A DNA stretch of 64,000 bases, from NCBI GenBank assembly GCA_032622095.1, contig CP136068.1:150981365-151045364 (forward strand), in the 5' to 3' direction. A program made the translations under genes and the position numbers. Each line of letters begins with the position of its first letter. Positions within the stretch are counted from its first letter, which is position 1. This document shows, piece after piece, positions 23,016 to 32,893 of the stretch. The DNA comes from Siphonodentalium dalli (lineage: Eukaryota; Mollusca; Scaphopoda; Gadilida; Siphonodentaliidae). The notes below the pieces were generated by a model. It was not told where the DNA came from. It made no database searches and worked only from the letters and a program-made list of their open reading frames with translations.

Positions 23016-24410
23016 TTATGATGAATTCACTCCCTGATGTTTCATCCGTTCATCGTGCGCCTTCTTAGCTGCCTCCACATTAGGCGCTGGGTGAAATCGT
23101 TTATGTTTTTTATACTTCTGTGACTTCCCACTCGTTGATGATTGGGTTTGCCACCCCTCGTCGTCAAAACCGTTCCTTTCCTTTGTATCATTAAAATCCT
23201 CAGTTTCATCAATTCCCGTACCAATTCCTGACATTAGATCTTCATTCTTTGGTACATTGGTTTTTACACTTCCTGTCATCTCACCTTTCTTCTCTTCTGC
23301 CTTTTTTACCTCCTGATGTGCATGTCCCTCTATGTCTTGACTCTCATTTTCTTCAATATTTCCCTTAGTTTCATCTCCTATGATCTCCATAGACTCAATT
23401 CCTTTTTTACATTCACATGTACCTGACAACCCACAGCTGAAACATAAAACTGGTGGCTCAGACTGATCATTTACAGGTGTGTCCTCCTTTAGTTGCACAT
23501 TTTCGGCCTGTTTTTCCTCTTCAATGTTAACATTGTCTTCTTGCGGTACTTCTCTAGGATTTTTCTTATCGTTTTCCTTCGCACTTTTCTTTTCTTCTTC
23601 ATACTCGTGAATTAACTTTTTCTCGAGCTCTGATTTTCTTCTTATTTCTTCTATGTCTATTTCTATTTCATCTTCTCCACATGTGCAATCTGATGTCATT
23701 TCTTTGCACCCAGGGCAACAAACTCTGTCTATTTTCCTGTGCCCACTCCTTGAACAGTTGTAACACACAAGATTTGGACAGGATTTATATTCATGTTGGT
23801 CTGAGTAACACAAACTGCAGACTTTCCTCTGACCGTTGTGAATCAAGCGATATGACTTGGACCCATCAACCGTATTGAAGCGAACCAAATTGGGTAATGA
23901 CCTTATTTCCGGAGGAAATGTAACTTTCGCATACCTCGTTCCGTCTGCAATATTTGTATTTCTGTAATACCGTCTCCTTAAATCTTCAATTTCGGTGATC
24001 CCAAAAGATTTAAGTTTTTCTTTTATTTCATCATCGGTGATGTATGCTGGCAAATGCATGAAAGAAACAGTCATCCTGCTGTCAGAAATCAACTTGGGTC
24101 TGAATTGGGGCCTTGTAACTGCTAGCTTTTCAACTAATAGTTCCGCGTGCTCTCTTTTTTCCATTGTTAACTCGTAACTGTTATTTCCAACAGGTACGCA
24201 AGCAACCACCGTGTCGAAGCCCACCATTTTTTCCACATTTTCTATAGTTTTAGCTGCAGATACTGCTCTGATATCCCCCACTGTTAGCCTCAGTGTTGAT
24301 TCCTTCTGAAAATGTGAACGTTCACTTTGAAATTCCTCATTTTTAAGGGCATTAGCATATGATGACTGTCCCTGTCCCTGGTCCATATCTCCCATTTTCG
24401 AAGTAGCCAT
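23016..24410 (-). CDS. LINE copy 1 ORF1: zinc-knuckle RNA-binding protein
   Basis: About 464 aa from the first ATG (24410). The N-terminal third is polar. Residues about 95-200 look like an RRM-type fold (SFMHLPAYITDDEIKEKL onward). Two CCHC knuckles follow: CSLCYSDQHEYKSC, and CYNCSRSGH with its final Cys shortly after. A third Cys cluster (CPGC, CTC) and a long Glu/Lys-rich acidic tail with CFSCGLSGTCEC complete it. This layout is typical of LINE ORF1 proteins, which coat the element RNA. Its stop comes nine codons earlier than in copy 2. No internal stop is seen. Confidence 0.9.
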   Translation of the reverse strand: MATSKMGDMDQGQGQSSYANALKNEEFQSERSHFQKESTLRLTVGDIRAVSAAKTIENVEKMVGFDTVVACVPVGNNSYELTMEKREHAELLVEKLAVTRPQFRPKLISDSRMTVSFMHLPAYITDDEIKEKLKSFGITEIEDLRRRYYRNTNIADGTRYAKVTFPPEIRSLPNLVRFNTVDGSKSYRLIHNGQRKVCSLCYSDQHEYKSCPNLVCYNCSRSGHRKIDRVCCPGCKEMTSDCTCGEDEIEIDIEEIRRKSELEKKLIHEYEEEKKSAKENDKKNPREVPQEDNVNIEEEKQAENVQLKEDTPVNDQSEPPVLCFSCGLSGTCECKKGIESMEIIGDETKGNIEENESQDIEGHAHQEVKKAEEKKGEMTGSVKTNVPKNEDLMSGIGTGIDETEDFNDTKERNGFDDEGWQTQSSTSGKSQKYKKHKRFHPAPNVEAAKKAHDERMKHQGVNSS

Positions 24411-24611
24411 CTCCCCCACCAAAAGAAATAAAGAAACAACTCACTATTGGTGAGTTTTTACCTCTGTATTTCAGATCACATGTTTGCCTTTATAGTCTAA
24501 AAGATTTTCTTCGTAAATCAGTTGTGGAATGTCGAGTTATTGCCGATAATTCTTCAAAATATCTTCGTCGAAAATCGGGTTTGTTTATCCCGCCATTGAC
24601 AACCGGAAGTC
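24411..24611 (-). promoter_or_regulatory. 5' UTR and presumed internal promoter of LINE copy 1
   Basis: The minus-strand 5' terminus reads ACTTCCGGTTG, that is, a full ETS-type site ACCGGAAGT on plus at 24602-24610, at the very end of the element. A CCGCCAT motif resembling a YY1 core lies at 24590-24596. Such ETS and YY1 pairs are known from TATA-less promoters. CTTCC at the start would also fit a pyrimidine-rich TOP-like transcript start. Promoter activity is inferred. Confidence 0.45.
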
Positions 24612-24634
24612 TTAGACCGCTCGGCCACGCTACC
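24612..24634 (-). pseudogene. tRNA-Leu-AAG: tRNA-Leu(AAG), unit 14, 5' half
   Basis: Acceptor 5' strand and D arm up to the insertion point, with an intact D loop. Joined to the LINE 5' end with no target duplication: 59 plus 23 gives exactly 82 nt. Confidence 0.94.
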
Positions 24635-25084
24635 CGATGAATTAATTTGGCGCGCATGGTCGTTAAGTCCCGATTGACGGTTTCAGACCAAACATATCAA
24701 ACTTGTCGATGCCTCAACGACGCAAATGTATTTTAGTGTACATTAATATATGTTGTGTTCGTTCTGGGGTGAGCTAATGACGCCAAAAAGGAGAGAGACA
24801 TGCTGTCCCTACCTGATGGTCTACAATTGTGAGCAGAAAATGCACAATTGTTTCATTTTCCCCAAGATGCAAAAATAGACAAACGGCGAGATTTACATCA
24901 CCCACTCGGTGGCAGATAGACGCGCGCAACGGAGTCTGCATTTGCGAGCATCTCGACCAAGATCCTGAGTGAGCAAAATTGGCGAGAAAATAAAGTTCCT
25001 GTTGACCGTTCGTTTGAGGGGGTGTCATCTTGCTGCCGCGCGGCAGTTGCTTCGAAAAAAACGAAGTAAAAAAGATTTTCGTTT

Positions 25085-25140
25085 TGGCAGCGGTGGGATT
25101 CGATCCCACGCCTCCGAAGAGACTGGTGCCTAAAACCAGC

Positions 25141-25143
<3 letters not shown>
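25085..25143 (-). pseudogene. tRNA-Leu-TAG: tRNA-Leu(UAG), unit 15, 3' half split by retroelement
   Basis: 59 nt holding the discriminator, T arm (with T54A), variable arm, anticodon arm and the 3' strand of the D stem. It is cut off at the insertion site. The missing 23 nt are at 27258-27280. Confidence 0.95.
25132..25143. repeat. Target-site duplication, left copy
   Basis: The 12 bp aaaaccagcgcc, part of the tRNA-Leu(UAG) anticodon and D stems, is repeated at 27246-27257 on the other side of the ORF1-only element. Confidence 0.92.
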
Positions 25144-25176
<33 letters not shown>

Positions 25177-26013
25177 AAACGACTCAGCTCTGGTATTCGG
25201 GCTCACGGAACCACATGCCAGCAACCGAGCCATGTACGATTTACCGCTAGACGGTGGTCATCGAGCATCGAAATTACCGGATCATCACTGTCGAGTGGAC
25301 CCTTTCAAAAATAAATAGCAAAAAGTGGCCAACGGCTCTTTTTGGGTCATCTTTTATTAACCTTTAATGAAAACAGAACATTATTATTTATTTTACAAAT
25401 TATTAATAATAATACAATATCTATAGCATACATACGGGGAATAATATACGAAAAACAAAGTAATTTCATTATGAAAATATGAGCAAAATTATTTGTAGGA
25501 AAAGATATATACTTGAAGTGGGATAGGAATTGGGGAAAAGAATATATATGACATTATATTTAAAGTACAACGAGAAAAGGGCTAATGTAAGCAATAATTG
25601 AACAAATTGGAATAAACGGGTAGCTTTGGTATACGATTGTACCAGGCGAATATGGACACGGAATTTACGGAAACGGGACCGGAGTAAATTAAGAACATAA
25701 AAGGAAAGCAGGTAAGACATAAACAAAAGGAGAATCAAGGTGAAACGTTGATAAATGATTGCTGATTTGGTGTCAACTTTTGAAACTAAATGACAATTGA
25801 AAACAACAATTATTTCATTATCAGTCTACATTGTGAACCATGTCAAGACAGTAATTTTAAAAGCGAAGATACATACCTCAATAATTCAAAAAGACAAATC
25901 TAAGTTACGTTTCCAAGCAATTTGAGCTAAAATCGTGATCAGTCTCGAATATCGTTAACAATAGCAATGTTCAATTCCGTCAGTTCATTGAGTTATCATA
26001 TACGATAACACAA
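25144..26013 (-). other. 3' region of the half-LINE-like element
   Basis: 870 bp without a supportable ORF. The last 180 bp before the poly(A) (25175-25320) are less AT-rich and contain short stems such as ACCG/CGGT and GGCTC/GAGCC, so this may be a structured end recognised by an RT. An ATTAAA variant of the poly(A) signal precedes the tail. The remainder is AT-rich. Confidence 0.6.
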
Positions 26014-27090
26014 TCAGCCATTTTGGATATCATCCGGATCAATCATATTTAATCCGGGCTGCCGTTCATACCAATGAACGAATGTTAGCTCACTCATGTC
26101 AGGTTTCACTCCCCCAAGTGTACATTTCTGAAGTATCTTTACATACTTTTTATAAAGTCTGTTATAGGCTGAGCTACTGGTAGCGTACTCATACTTCCGA
26201 TCGGTCTGCAACAACCACGACATTCGAACACCATCCGTGTCACCCAATGACTCAGCCCTATAGCATTTTGGGATCGAATCTACGTGACTCCTATTGACCT
26301 TTGCATCTGAACGTGTCAAATGGAGGTGCTCGGTTTCTTCTGGCTCTTCTTCATTCTGACCCACCTCATCCGAACACGTGATCATCGCTGTAGAAGCGAC
26401 AGACTCACCACGTACATCCATATTCAATTCACTGCCAGCCACAACGACTGGCTCCGTTTGGGTAGTCGCGACACTACATGTCGATTCATGTATAGTCTGA
26501 GTTGATGCTTCCCCTTTTGAGATAGGACCAACGTTCTGGCGACAAGAATCAACGCTATGGTTCCGCATGGGTAATAAGCATTTAATACAAATATGAGGCC
26601 GCCCAGGTATAGTCAAAATCGCCTGTCCGGTACCAAAGTCCAGCACATACGGAATGTGCTTAGCATCAGCCACACGAATGACGAGTTCACGCACACCATT
26701 GTGTACGACACACCCATTGTATTCGGTGCCCATAAATCGGTGCTCGATAACAGTTCCGAAACTGGAACACATCGACGTCAGTGCCTCCGCCGAAACATAA
26801 TAGGGTAATCTGTGCACCCGAACTGTAATCACACTCGCGAGGCAATCACAAAAACACAATGTCAGACGACCAACAGAGAACGGCTCTAATCCAATTAAAT
26901 TCACAACCGTATCTCTCTGTGTACACACCACTGTCCATGTATCAGCCTGGCCATCGCGACAAACAGCAGAAACACTATTTAGGTCAACTCGCTGAGACAA
27001 AGCATTCAACACGCTCCGGTGATCACTTGCACCGTCTCCACTTGCCAACAGCTTCAAACTTCTTCCAATTATTTCACAAGTGTATTCCAT
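26014..27090 (-). CDS. ORF1-type protein of the half-LINE-like element
   Basis: 358 aa from ATG 27090 with no internal stop. Residues about 88-170 match the LINE ORF1 pattern: VRVHRLPYYVSAEALTSM, then NGVRELVIRVA, then the short segment before the knuckle GRPHICIKC. The knuckle is CIKCLLPMRNHSVDSC (CX2CX6HX4C). The C-terminal half is acidic and Ser/Thr-rich with no recognised domain. Such proteins bind element RNA and act as chaperones. The intact frame argues for recent activity or selection. Confidence 0.85.
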   Translation of the reverse strand: MEYTCEIIGRSLKLLASGDGASDHRSVLNALSQRVDLNSVSAVCRDGQADTWTVVCTQRDTVVNLIGLEPFSVGRLTLCFCDCLASVITVRVHRLPYYVSAEALTSMCSSFGTVIEHRFMGTEYNGCVVHNGVRELVIRVADAKHIPYVLDFGTGQAILTIPGRPHICIKCLLPMRNHSVDSCRQNVGPISKGEASTQTIHESTCSVATTQTEPVVVAGSELNMDVRGESVASTAMITCSDEVGQNEEEPEETEHLHLTRSDAKVNRSHVDSIPKCYRAESLGDTDGVRMSWLLQTDRKYEYATSSSAYNRLYKKYVKILQKCTLGGVKPDMSELTFVHWYERQPGLNMIDPDDIQNG

Positions 27091-27245
27091 ATTTCTCCAG
27101 ATCCAAGTGCAACAATCTTCTCTATGGCATCGACATCAATATATTATCCACATTAATATGATATAAACAACTCCAATAGGCTATAAAAGCCGTTACAGTC
27201 GCTCCGAAATAAACACGACTTCCACCATTAACGCACCAACCGGAA
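27091..27245 (-). promoter_or_regulatory. 5' UTR of the half-LINE-like element
   Basis: 155 bp from the 5' end to ATG 27090. The first bases on the minus strand read TTTCCGGTTGGTGCG, with an AATGGTGG about 14 bases on. This parallels the 5' end of the LINE at 24590-24611. Confidence 0.45.
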
Positions 27246-27257
27246 AAAACCAGCGCC
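27246..27257. repeat. Target-site duplication, right copy
   Basis: Second copy of the 12-bp target. Two extra A precede it, so the exact element end is ambiguous by two bases. Confidence 0.9.
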
Positions 27258-27280
27258 TTAGACCACTCGGCCACGCTACC
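27258..27280 (-). pseudogene. tRNA-Leu-TAG: tRNA-Leu(UAG), unit 15, 5' half
   Basis: The 5' acceptor strand and most of the D arm (23 nt). It is preceded on the plus strand by a second copy of the 12-bp target sequence (27246-27257), so it carries the D-stem and anticodon-stem bases twice at the locus. 59 plus 23 equals the full 82-nt gene. Confidence 0.95.
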
Positions 27281-27893
27281 AGACGATAAGTTGGCAACAC
27301 ACTGTCCCAAAACAATTGAGCACATGATTCCAGACAGTAATTTACTTACTTCCTTCGTTTCTACGCCCAAATTGTTACTACAATGTTCTGATCTTGTGCC
27401 TATTATAAAAATACCAATGCAAGCGTTATAAATGCAAAATACGCTCTTTTTCGATACCATATAAGGATTCAATCAAGCAGTAACACTCTTTAATGTTTCC
27501 CCCAATTTCAAAGTCACTGCCACACAGTTGAGCATGGTTTGCCTGTTTACTTTGATTTTTGTTTTCTTTGGGCGAAGGAAGGGGGTGTAAACTACCGCAT
27601 GCACGTACATGTATGCGAGTTTATGCAGCTGAGGTTCACAGATGGTGATTGATCGACCAGACCAACGTTATCGACAAAGAGCCTCGGGGAATGCACAGTC
27701 ATTTAAACTGAAAACACAAATTATTGAGGCTCATTCGTTTCTCGCCCCTTTTTTTCTTCATACAGCTGAACCACACGTTATGAGTCATAAAGTGGACTTC
27801 CTTACTAAATTTGATACGTGCAAGTGAATTACCCAATCCGAACAACTCAAATAAGACAGATGCGTCGAGAAAAACTTGGGTGCAAAAATTAGT

Positions 27894-27975
27894 TGGCAGC
27901 GGTGGGATTCGAACCCACGCCTCCGAAGAGACTGGTGCCTTAAACCAGCGCCTTAGACCGCTCGGCCACGCTACC
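27894..27975 (-). tRNA. tRNA-Leu-AAG: tRNA-Leu(AAG), unit 15
   Basis: 82 nt, U32 form, intact. Confidence 0.96.
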
Positions 27976-28426
27976 CGATGATTTAATTTGGCAGCGCATG
28001 GTCGTTAATTCCCGATTGACGATTTCAGACCAAACATATCAAACTTGTCGATGCGTCCGCGACGCAAATGTATTTTAGTGTACATTAATATATTTTGTGT
28101 TCGTTCTGGGGTGAGCTATTGACACCAAAAAGGAGAGAGACATTCTGTCCCTACCTGATGGTCTACAATTGTGAGCAGAAAATGCACAATTGTTTCATTT
28201 TCCCCAAGATGCAAAAATAGACAAACGGCGAGATTTACATCACCCACTCGGTGGCAGATAGACGCGCGCAACGGAGTCTGCATTTGCGAGCATCTCGACC
28301 AAGATCCTGAGTGAGCAAAATTGGCTAGAAAATAAAGTTCCTGTTGACCGTTCGTTTGAGGGGGTGTCATCTTGCTGCCGCGCTGCAGTTGCTTCGAAAA
28401 AAACTAAGTAAAAACGATTTTAGTTT

Positions 28427-28508
28427 TGGCAGCGGTGGGATTCGAACCCACGCCTCCGAAGAGACTGGTGCCTAAAATCAGCGCCTTAGACCACTCGGCC
28501 ACGCTACC
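28427..28508 (-). tRNA. tRNA-Leu-TAG: tRNA-Leu(UAG), unit 16, anticodon-stem mismatch
   Basis: The anticodon stem reads CTGAT against ACCAG, an A-C mismatch at pair 30-40. The downstream T-tract is shortened to T5. Confidence 0.85.
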
Positions 28509-29121
28509 AGACGATAAGTTGGCAACACACTGTCCCAAAACAATTGAGCACATGATTCCAGACAGTAATTTACTTACTTCCTTCGTTTCTACGCCCAAAT
28601 TGTTACTACAATGTTCTGATCTTGTGCCTATTATAAAAATACCAATGCAAGCGTTATAAATGCAAAATAAGCTCTTTTTCGATACCATATAAGGATTCAA
28701 TCAAGCAGTAACACTCTTTAATGTTTCCCCCAATTTCAAAGTCACTGCCACACAGTTGAGCATGGTTTGCCTGTTTACTTTGATTTTTGTTTTCTTTGGG
28801 CGAAGGAAGGGGGTGTAAACTACCGCATGTACGTACATGTATGCGAGTTTATGCAGCTGAGGTTCACAGATGGTGATTGATCGACCAGACCAACGTTATC
28901 GACAATGAGCCTCGGGGAATGCACAGTCATTTAAACTGAAAACACAAATTATTGAGGCTCATTCGTTTCTCGCCCCTTTTTTTCTTCATACAGCTGAACC
29001 ACACGTTATGAGTCATAAAGTGGACTTCCTTACTAAATTTGTTACGTGCAAGTGAATTACCCAATCCGAACAACTCAAATAAGACAGATGCGTCGAGAAA
29101 AACTTGGGTGCAAAAATTAGT

Positions 29122-29203
29122 TGGCAGCGGTGGGATTCGAACCCACGCCTCCGAAGAGACTGGTGCCTTAAACCAGCGCCTTAGACCGCTCGGCCACGCT
29201 ACC
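29122..29203 (-). tRNA. tRNA-Leu-AAG: tRNA-Leu(AAG), unit 16
   Basis: 82 nt, U32 form, intact. Confidence 0.96.
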
Positions 29204-29654
29204 CGATGATTTAATTTGGCAGCGCATGGTCGTTAATTCCCGATTGACGGTTTCAGACCAAACATATCAAACTTGTCGATGCGTCCGCGACGCAAATGTA
29301 TTTTAGTGTACATTAATATATTTTGTGTTCGTTCTGGGGTGAGCTATTGACACCAAAAAGGAGAGAGACATTCTGTCCCTACCTGATGGTCTACAATTGT
29401 GAGCAGAAAATGCACAATTGTTTCATTTTCCCCAAGATGCAAAAATAGACAAACGGCGAGATTTACATCACCCACTCGGTGGCAGATAGACGCGCGCAAC
29501 GGAGTCTGCATTTGCGAGCATCTCGACCAAGATCCTGAGTGAGCAAAATTGGCTAGAAAATAAAGTTCCTGTTGACCGTTCGTTTGAGGGGGTGTCATCT
29601 TGCTGCCGCGCGGCAGTTGCTTCGAAAAAAACTAAGTAAAAACGATTTTAGTTT

Positions 29655-29736
29655 TGGCAGCGGTGGGATTCGAACCCACGCCTCCGAAGAGACTGGTGCC
29701 TAGAACCAGCGCCTTAGACCACTCGGCCACGCTACC
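29655..29736 (-). tRNA. tRNA-Leu-TAG: tRNA-Leu(UAG), unit 17, U33C
   Basis: The anticodon loop reads TCTAGGC, so U33 is C. C33 occurs in a few initiator tRNAs but not in elongator tRNA-Leu. Stems are intact. Confidence 0.85.
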
Positions 29737-30351
29737 AGACGATAAGTTGGCAACACACTGTCCCAAAACAATTGAGCACATGATTCCAGACAGTAATTTA
29801 CTTACTTCCTTCGTTTCTACGCCCAAATTGTTACTACAATGTTCTGATCTTGTGCCTATTATAAAAATACCAATGCAAGCGTTATAAATGCAAAATACGC
29901 TCTTTTTCGATACCATATAAGGATTCAATCAAGCAGTAACACTCTTTAATGTTTCCCCCAATTTCAAAGTCACTGCCACACAGTTGAGCATGGTTTGCCT
30001 GTTTACTTTGATTTTTTTTTCTTTGGGCGAAAGAAGGGGGTGTAAACTACCGCATGCACGTACATGTATGCGAGTTTATGCAGCTGAGGTTCACAGATGG
30101 TGATTGATCGACCAGACCAACGTTATCGACAAAGAGCCTCGGGGGAATGCACAGTCATTTAAACTGAAAACACAAATTATTGAGGCTCATTCGTTTCTCG
30201 CACCTTTTTTTTTCTTCATACAGCTGAACCACACGTTATGAGTCATAAAGTGGACTTCCTTACTAAATGTGATGCGTGCAAGTGAATTACCCAATCCGAA
30301 CAACTCAAATAAGACAGATGCGTCGAGAAAAACTTGGGTGCAAAAACTAGT

Positions 30352-30433
30352 TGGCAGCGGTGGGATTCGAACCCACGCCTCCGAAGAGACTGGTGCCTTA
30401 AACCAGCGCCTTAGACCGCTCGGCCACGCTACC
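30352..30433 (-). tRNA. tRNA-Leu-AAG: tRNA-Leu(AAG), unit 17
   Basis: 82 nt, U32 form, intact. Confidence 0.96.
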
Positions 30434-30885
30434 CGATGAATTAATTTGGCAGCGCATGGTCGTTAAGTCCCGACTGACGGTTTCAGACCAAACATATCAA
30501 ACTTGTCGATGCGTCCGCGACGCAAATGTATTTTAGTGTACATTAATATATTTTGTGTTCGTTCTGGAGTGAGCTAATGACGCCAAAAAGGAGAGAGAGA
30601 CATGCTGTCCCTACCTGATGGTCTACAATTGTGAGCAGAAAATGCACAATTGTTTCATTTTCCCAAGATGCAAAAATAGACAAACGGCGAGATTTACATC
30701 ACCCACTCGGTGGCAGATAGACGCGCGCAACGGAGTCTGCATTTGCGAGCATCTCGACCAAGATCCTGAGTGAGCACAATTGGCGAGAAAATAAAGTTCA
30801 TGTTGACCGTTCGTTTGAGGGGGTGTCATCTTGCTGCCACGCGTCAGTTGCTTCGAAAAAAACTAAGTAAAAAAGATTTTCGTTT

Positions 30886-30967
30886 TGGCAGCGGTGGGAT
30901 TCGAACCCACGCCTCCGAAGAGACTGGTGCCTAAAACCAGCGCCTTAGACCACTCGGCCACGCTACC
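30886..30967 (-). tRNA. tRNA-Leu-TAG: tRNA-Leu(UAG), unit 18
   Basis: Reference sequence. The flanking 14-bp palindrome is degraded here, with two changes at about 30839-30844. Confidence 0.96.
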
Positions 30968-31581
30968 AGACGATAAGTTGGCAACACACTGTCCCAAAAC
31001 AATTGAGCACATGATTCCAGACAGTAATTTACTTACTTCCTTCGTTTCTACGCCCAAATTGTTACTACAATGTTCTGATCTTGTGCCTATTATAAAAATA
31101 CCAATGCAAGCGTTATAAATGCAAAATACGCTCTTTTTCGATACCATATAAGGATTCAATCAAGCAGTAACACTCTTTAATGTTTCCCCCAATTTCAAAG
31201 TCACTGCCACACAGTTGAGCATGGTTTGCCTGTTTACTTTGATTTTGTTTTCTTTGGGCGAAGGAAGGGGGTGTAAACTACCGCATGCACGTACATGTAT
31301 GCGAGTTTATGCAGCTGAGGTTCACAGATGGTGATTGATCGACCAGACCAACGTTATCGACAAAGAGCCTCGGGGAATGCACAGTCATTTAAACTGAAAA
31401 CACAAATTATTGAGGCTCATTCGTTTCTCGCACCTTTTTTTTTCTTCATACAGCTGAACCACACGTTATGAGTCATAAAGTGGACTTCCTTACTAAATGT
31501 GATGCGTGCAAGTGAATTACCCAATCCGAACAACTCAAATAAGACAGATGCGTCGAGAAAAACTTGGGTGCAAAAACTAGT

Positions 31582-31663
31582 TGGCAGCGGTGGGATTCGA
31601 ACCCACGCCTCCGAAGAGACTGGTGCCTTAAACCAGCGCCTTAGACCGCTCGACCACGCTACC
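31582..31663 (-). tRNA. tRNA-Leu-AAG: tRNA-Leu(AAG), unit 18, D-stem wobble
   Basis: C11 is T, leaving a U-G pair in the D stem and one change in the A box (TGGTCGAGCGG). Confidence 0.88.
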
Positions 31664-32116
31664 CGATGAATTAATTTGGCAGCGCATGGTCGTTAAGTCC
31701 CGACTGACGGTTTCAGACCAAACATATCAAACTTGTCGATGCGTCCGCGACGCAAATGTATTTTAGTGTACATTAATATATTTTGTGTTCGTTCTGGAGT
31801 GAGCTAATGACGCCAAAAAGGAGAGAGAGACATGCTGTCCCTACCTGATGGTCTACAATTGTGAGCAGAAAATGCACAATTGTTTCATTTTCCCCAAGAT
31901 GCAAAAATAGACAAACGGCGAGATTTACATCACCCACTCGGTGGCAGATAGACGCGCGCAACGGAGTCTGCATTTGCGAGCATCTCGACCAAGATCCTGA
32001 GTGAGCAAAATTGGCGAGAAAATAAAGTTCCTGTTGACCGTTCGTTTGAGGGGGCGTCATCTTGCTGCCGCGCGGCAGTTGCTTCGAAAAAAACTAAGTA
32101 AAAAAGATTTTCGTTT

Positions 32117-32198
32117 TGGCAGCAGTGGGATTCGAACCCACGCCTCCGAAGAGACTGGTGCCTAAAACCAGAGCCTTAGACCACTCGGCCACGCTACC
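32117..32198 (-). tRNA. tRNA-Leu-TAG: tRNA-Leu(UAG), unit 19, two changes
   Basis: C66 is T, giving a G-U pair at 7-66, and position 26 is T. Neither abolishes pairing, so it may still be functional. Confidence 0.87.
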
Positions 32199-32811
32199 AG
32201 ACGATAAGTTGGCAACACACTGTCCCAAAACAATTGAGCACATGATTCCAGACAGTAATTTACTTACTTCCTTCGTTTCTACGCCCAAATTGTTACTACA
32301 ATGTTCTGATCTTGTGCCTATTATAAAAATACCAATGCAAGCGTTATAAATGCAAAATACGCTCTTTTTCGATACCATATAAGGATTCAATCAAGCAGTA
32401 ACACTCTTTAATGTTTCCCCCAATTTCAAAGTCACTGCCACACAGTTGAGCATGGTTTGCCTGTTTACTTTGATTTTTGTTTTCTTTGGGCGAAGGAAGG
32501 GGGTGTAAACTACCGCATGTACGTACATGTATGCGAGTTTATGCAGCTGAGGTTCACAGATGGTGATTGATCGACCAGACCAACGTTATCGACAAAGAGC
32601 CTCGGGGAACGCACAGTCATTTAAACTGAAAACACAAATTATTGAGGCTCATTCGTTTCTCGAGCCTTTTTTTCTTCATACAGCTGAACCACACGTTATG
32701 AGTCATAAAGTGGACTTCCTTACTAAATTTGATACGTGCAAGTGAATTACCCAATCCGAACAACTCAAATAAGACAGATGCGTCGAGAAAAACTTGGGTG
32801 CAAAAACTAGT

Positions 32812-32893
32812 TGGCAGCGGTGGGATTCGAACCCACGCCTCCGAAGAGACTGGTGCCTTAAACCAGCGCCTTAGACCGCTCGGCCACGCTACC
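32812..32893 (-). tRNA. tRNA-Leu-AAG: tRNA-Leu(AAG), unit 19
   Basis: 82 nt, U32 form, intact. Confidence 0.96.

Larger units (their letters stand above)
16366..24611 (-). mobile_element. Tx1-type LINE, copy 1, inserted in tRNA-Leu(AAG)
   Basis: An 8246-bp non-LTR retrotransposon in the same sense as the tRNA. In order on the minus strand it has a 201-bp 5' UTR, ORF1, ORF2, a 2.2-kb 3' UTR and a poly(A) tail (poly-T from 16366). An AATAAA lies just before the tail, at about 16380. Excising it restores both the tRNA gene and the 1227-bp period, so the ends are exact and there is no target duplication. Differences from copy 2 are a MITE in ORF2, an Asp-to-Asn change in the RT active site, a frameshift and early stops, and absence of about 320 bp near 18382. 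It is probably dead. Confidence 0.95.
24612..25143. repeat. Tandem tRNA-Leu array, block 2 (fragment between two insertions)
   Basis: This 532-bp piece holds the 5' half of the unit 14 AAG gene, the 450-bp spacer and the 3' half of the unit 15 UAG gene. It is ordinary array sequence isolated by LINE copy 1 on the left and the ORF1-only element on the right. Its spacer is of the variant type seen after units 10, 11 and 13, with the altered hairpin at 24711-24724. Subtracting 16366-24611 gives a spacing of 1227 bp from the unit 14 UAG gene, so it is in register. Confidence 0.95.
25144..27245 (-). mobile_element. ORF1-only non-LTR element (half-LINE-like) in tRNA-Leu(UAG)
   Basis: A 2.1-kb element in the same orientation and at the same tRNA nucleotide as the two LINEs. 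It has a long poly(A) (poly-T 25144-25172), a 155-bp 5' UTR and one ORF1-type gene. No endonuclease or RT sequence is visible, so it must be moved in trans. Its 5' terminus shares TTCCGGTTG and a downstream AATGG(T/C)GG with the LINE, but its 3' region and ORF1 are clearly different, so it belongs to another family. Confidence 0.9.

Noticed and set aside
25469-25738. Hydrophobic 89-aa frame in the ORF1-only element
   Set aside because: AT-rich sequence biased to Leu, Phe and Tyr codons; no start context or homology, and inside a 3' UTR.
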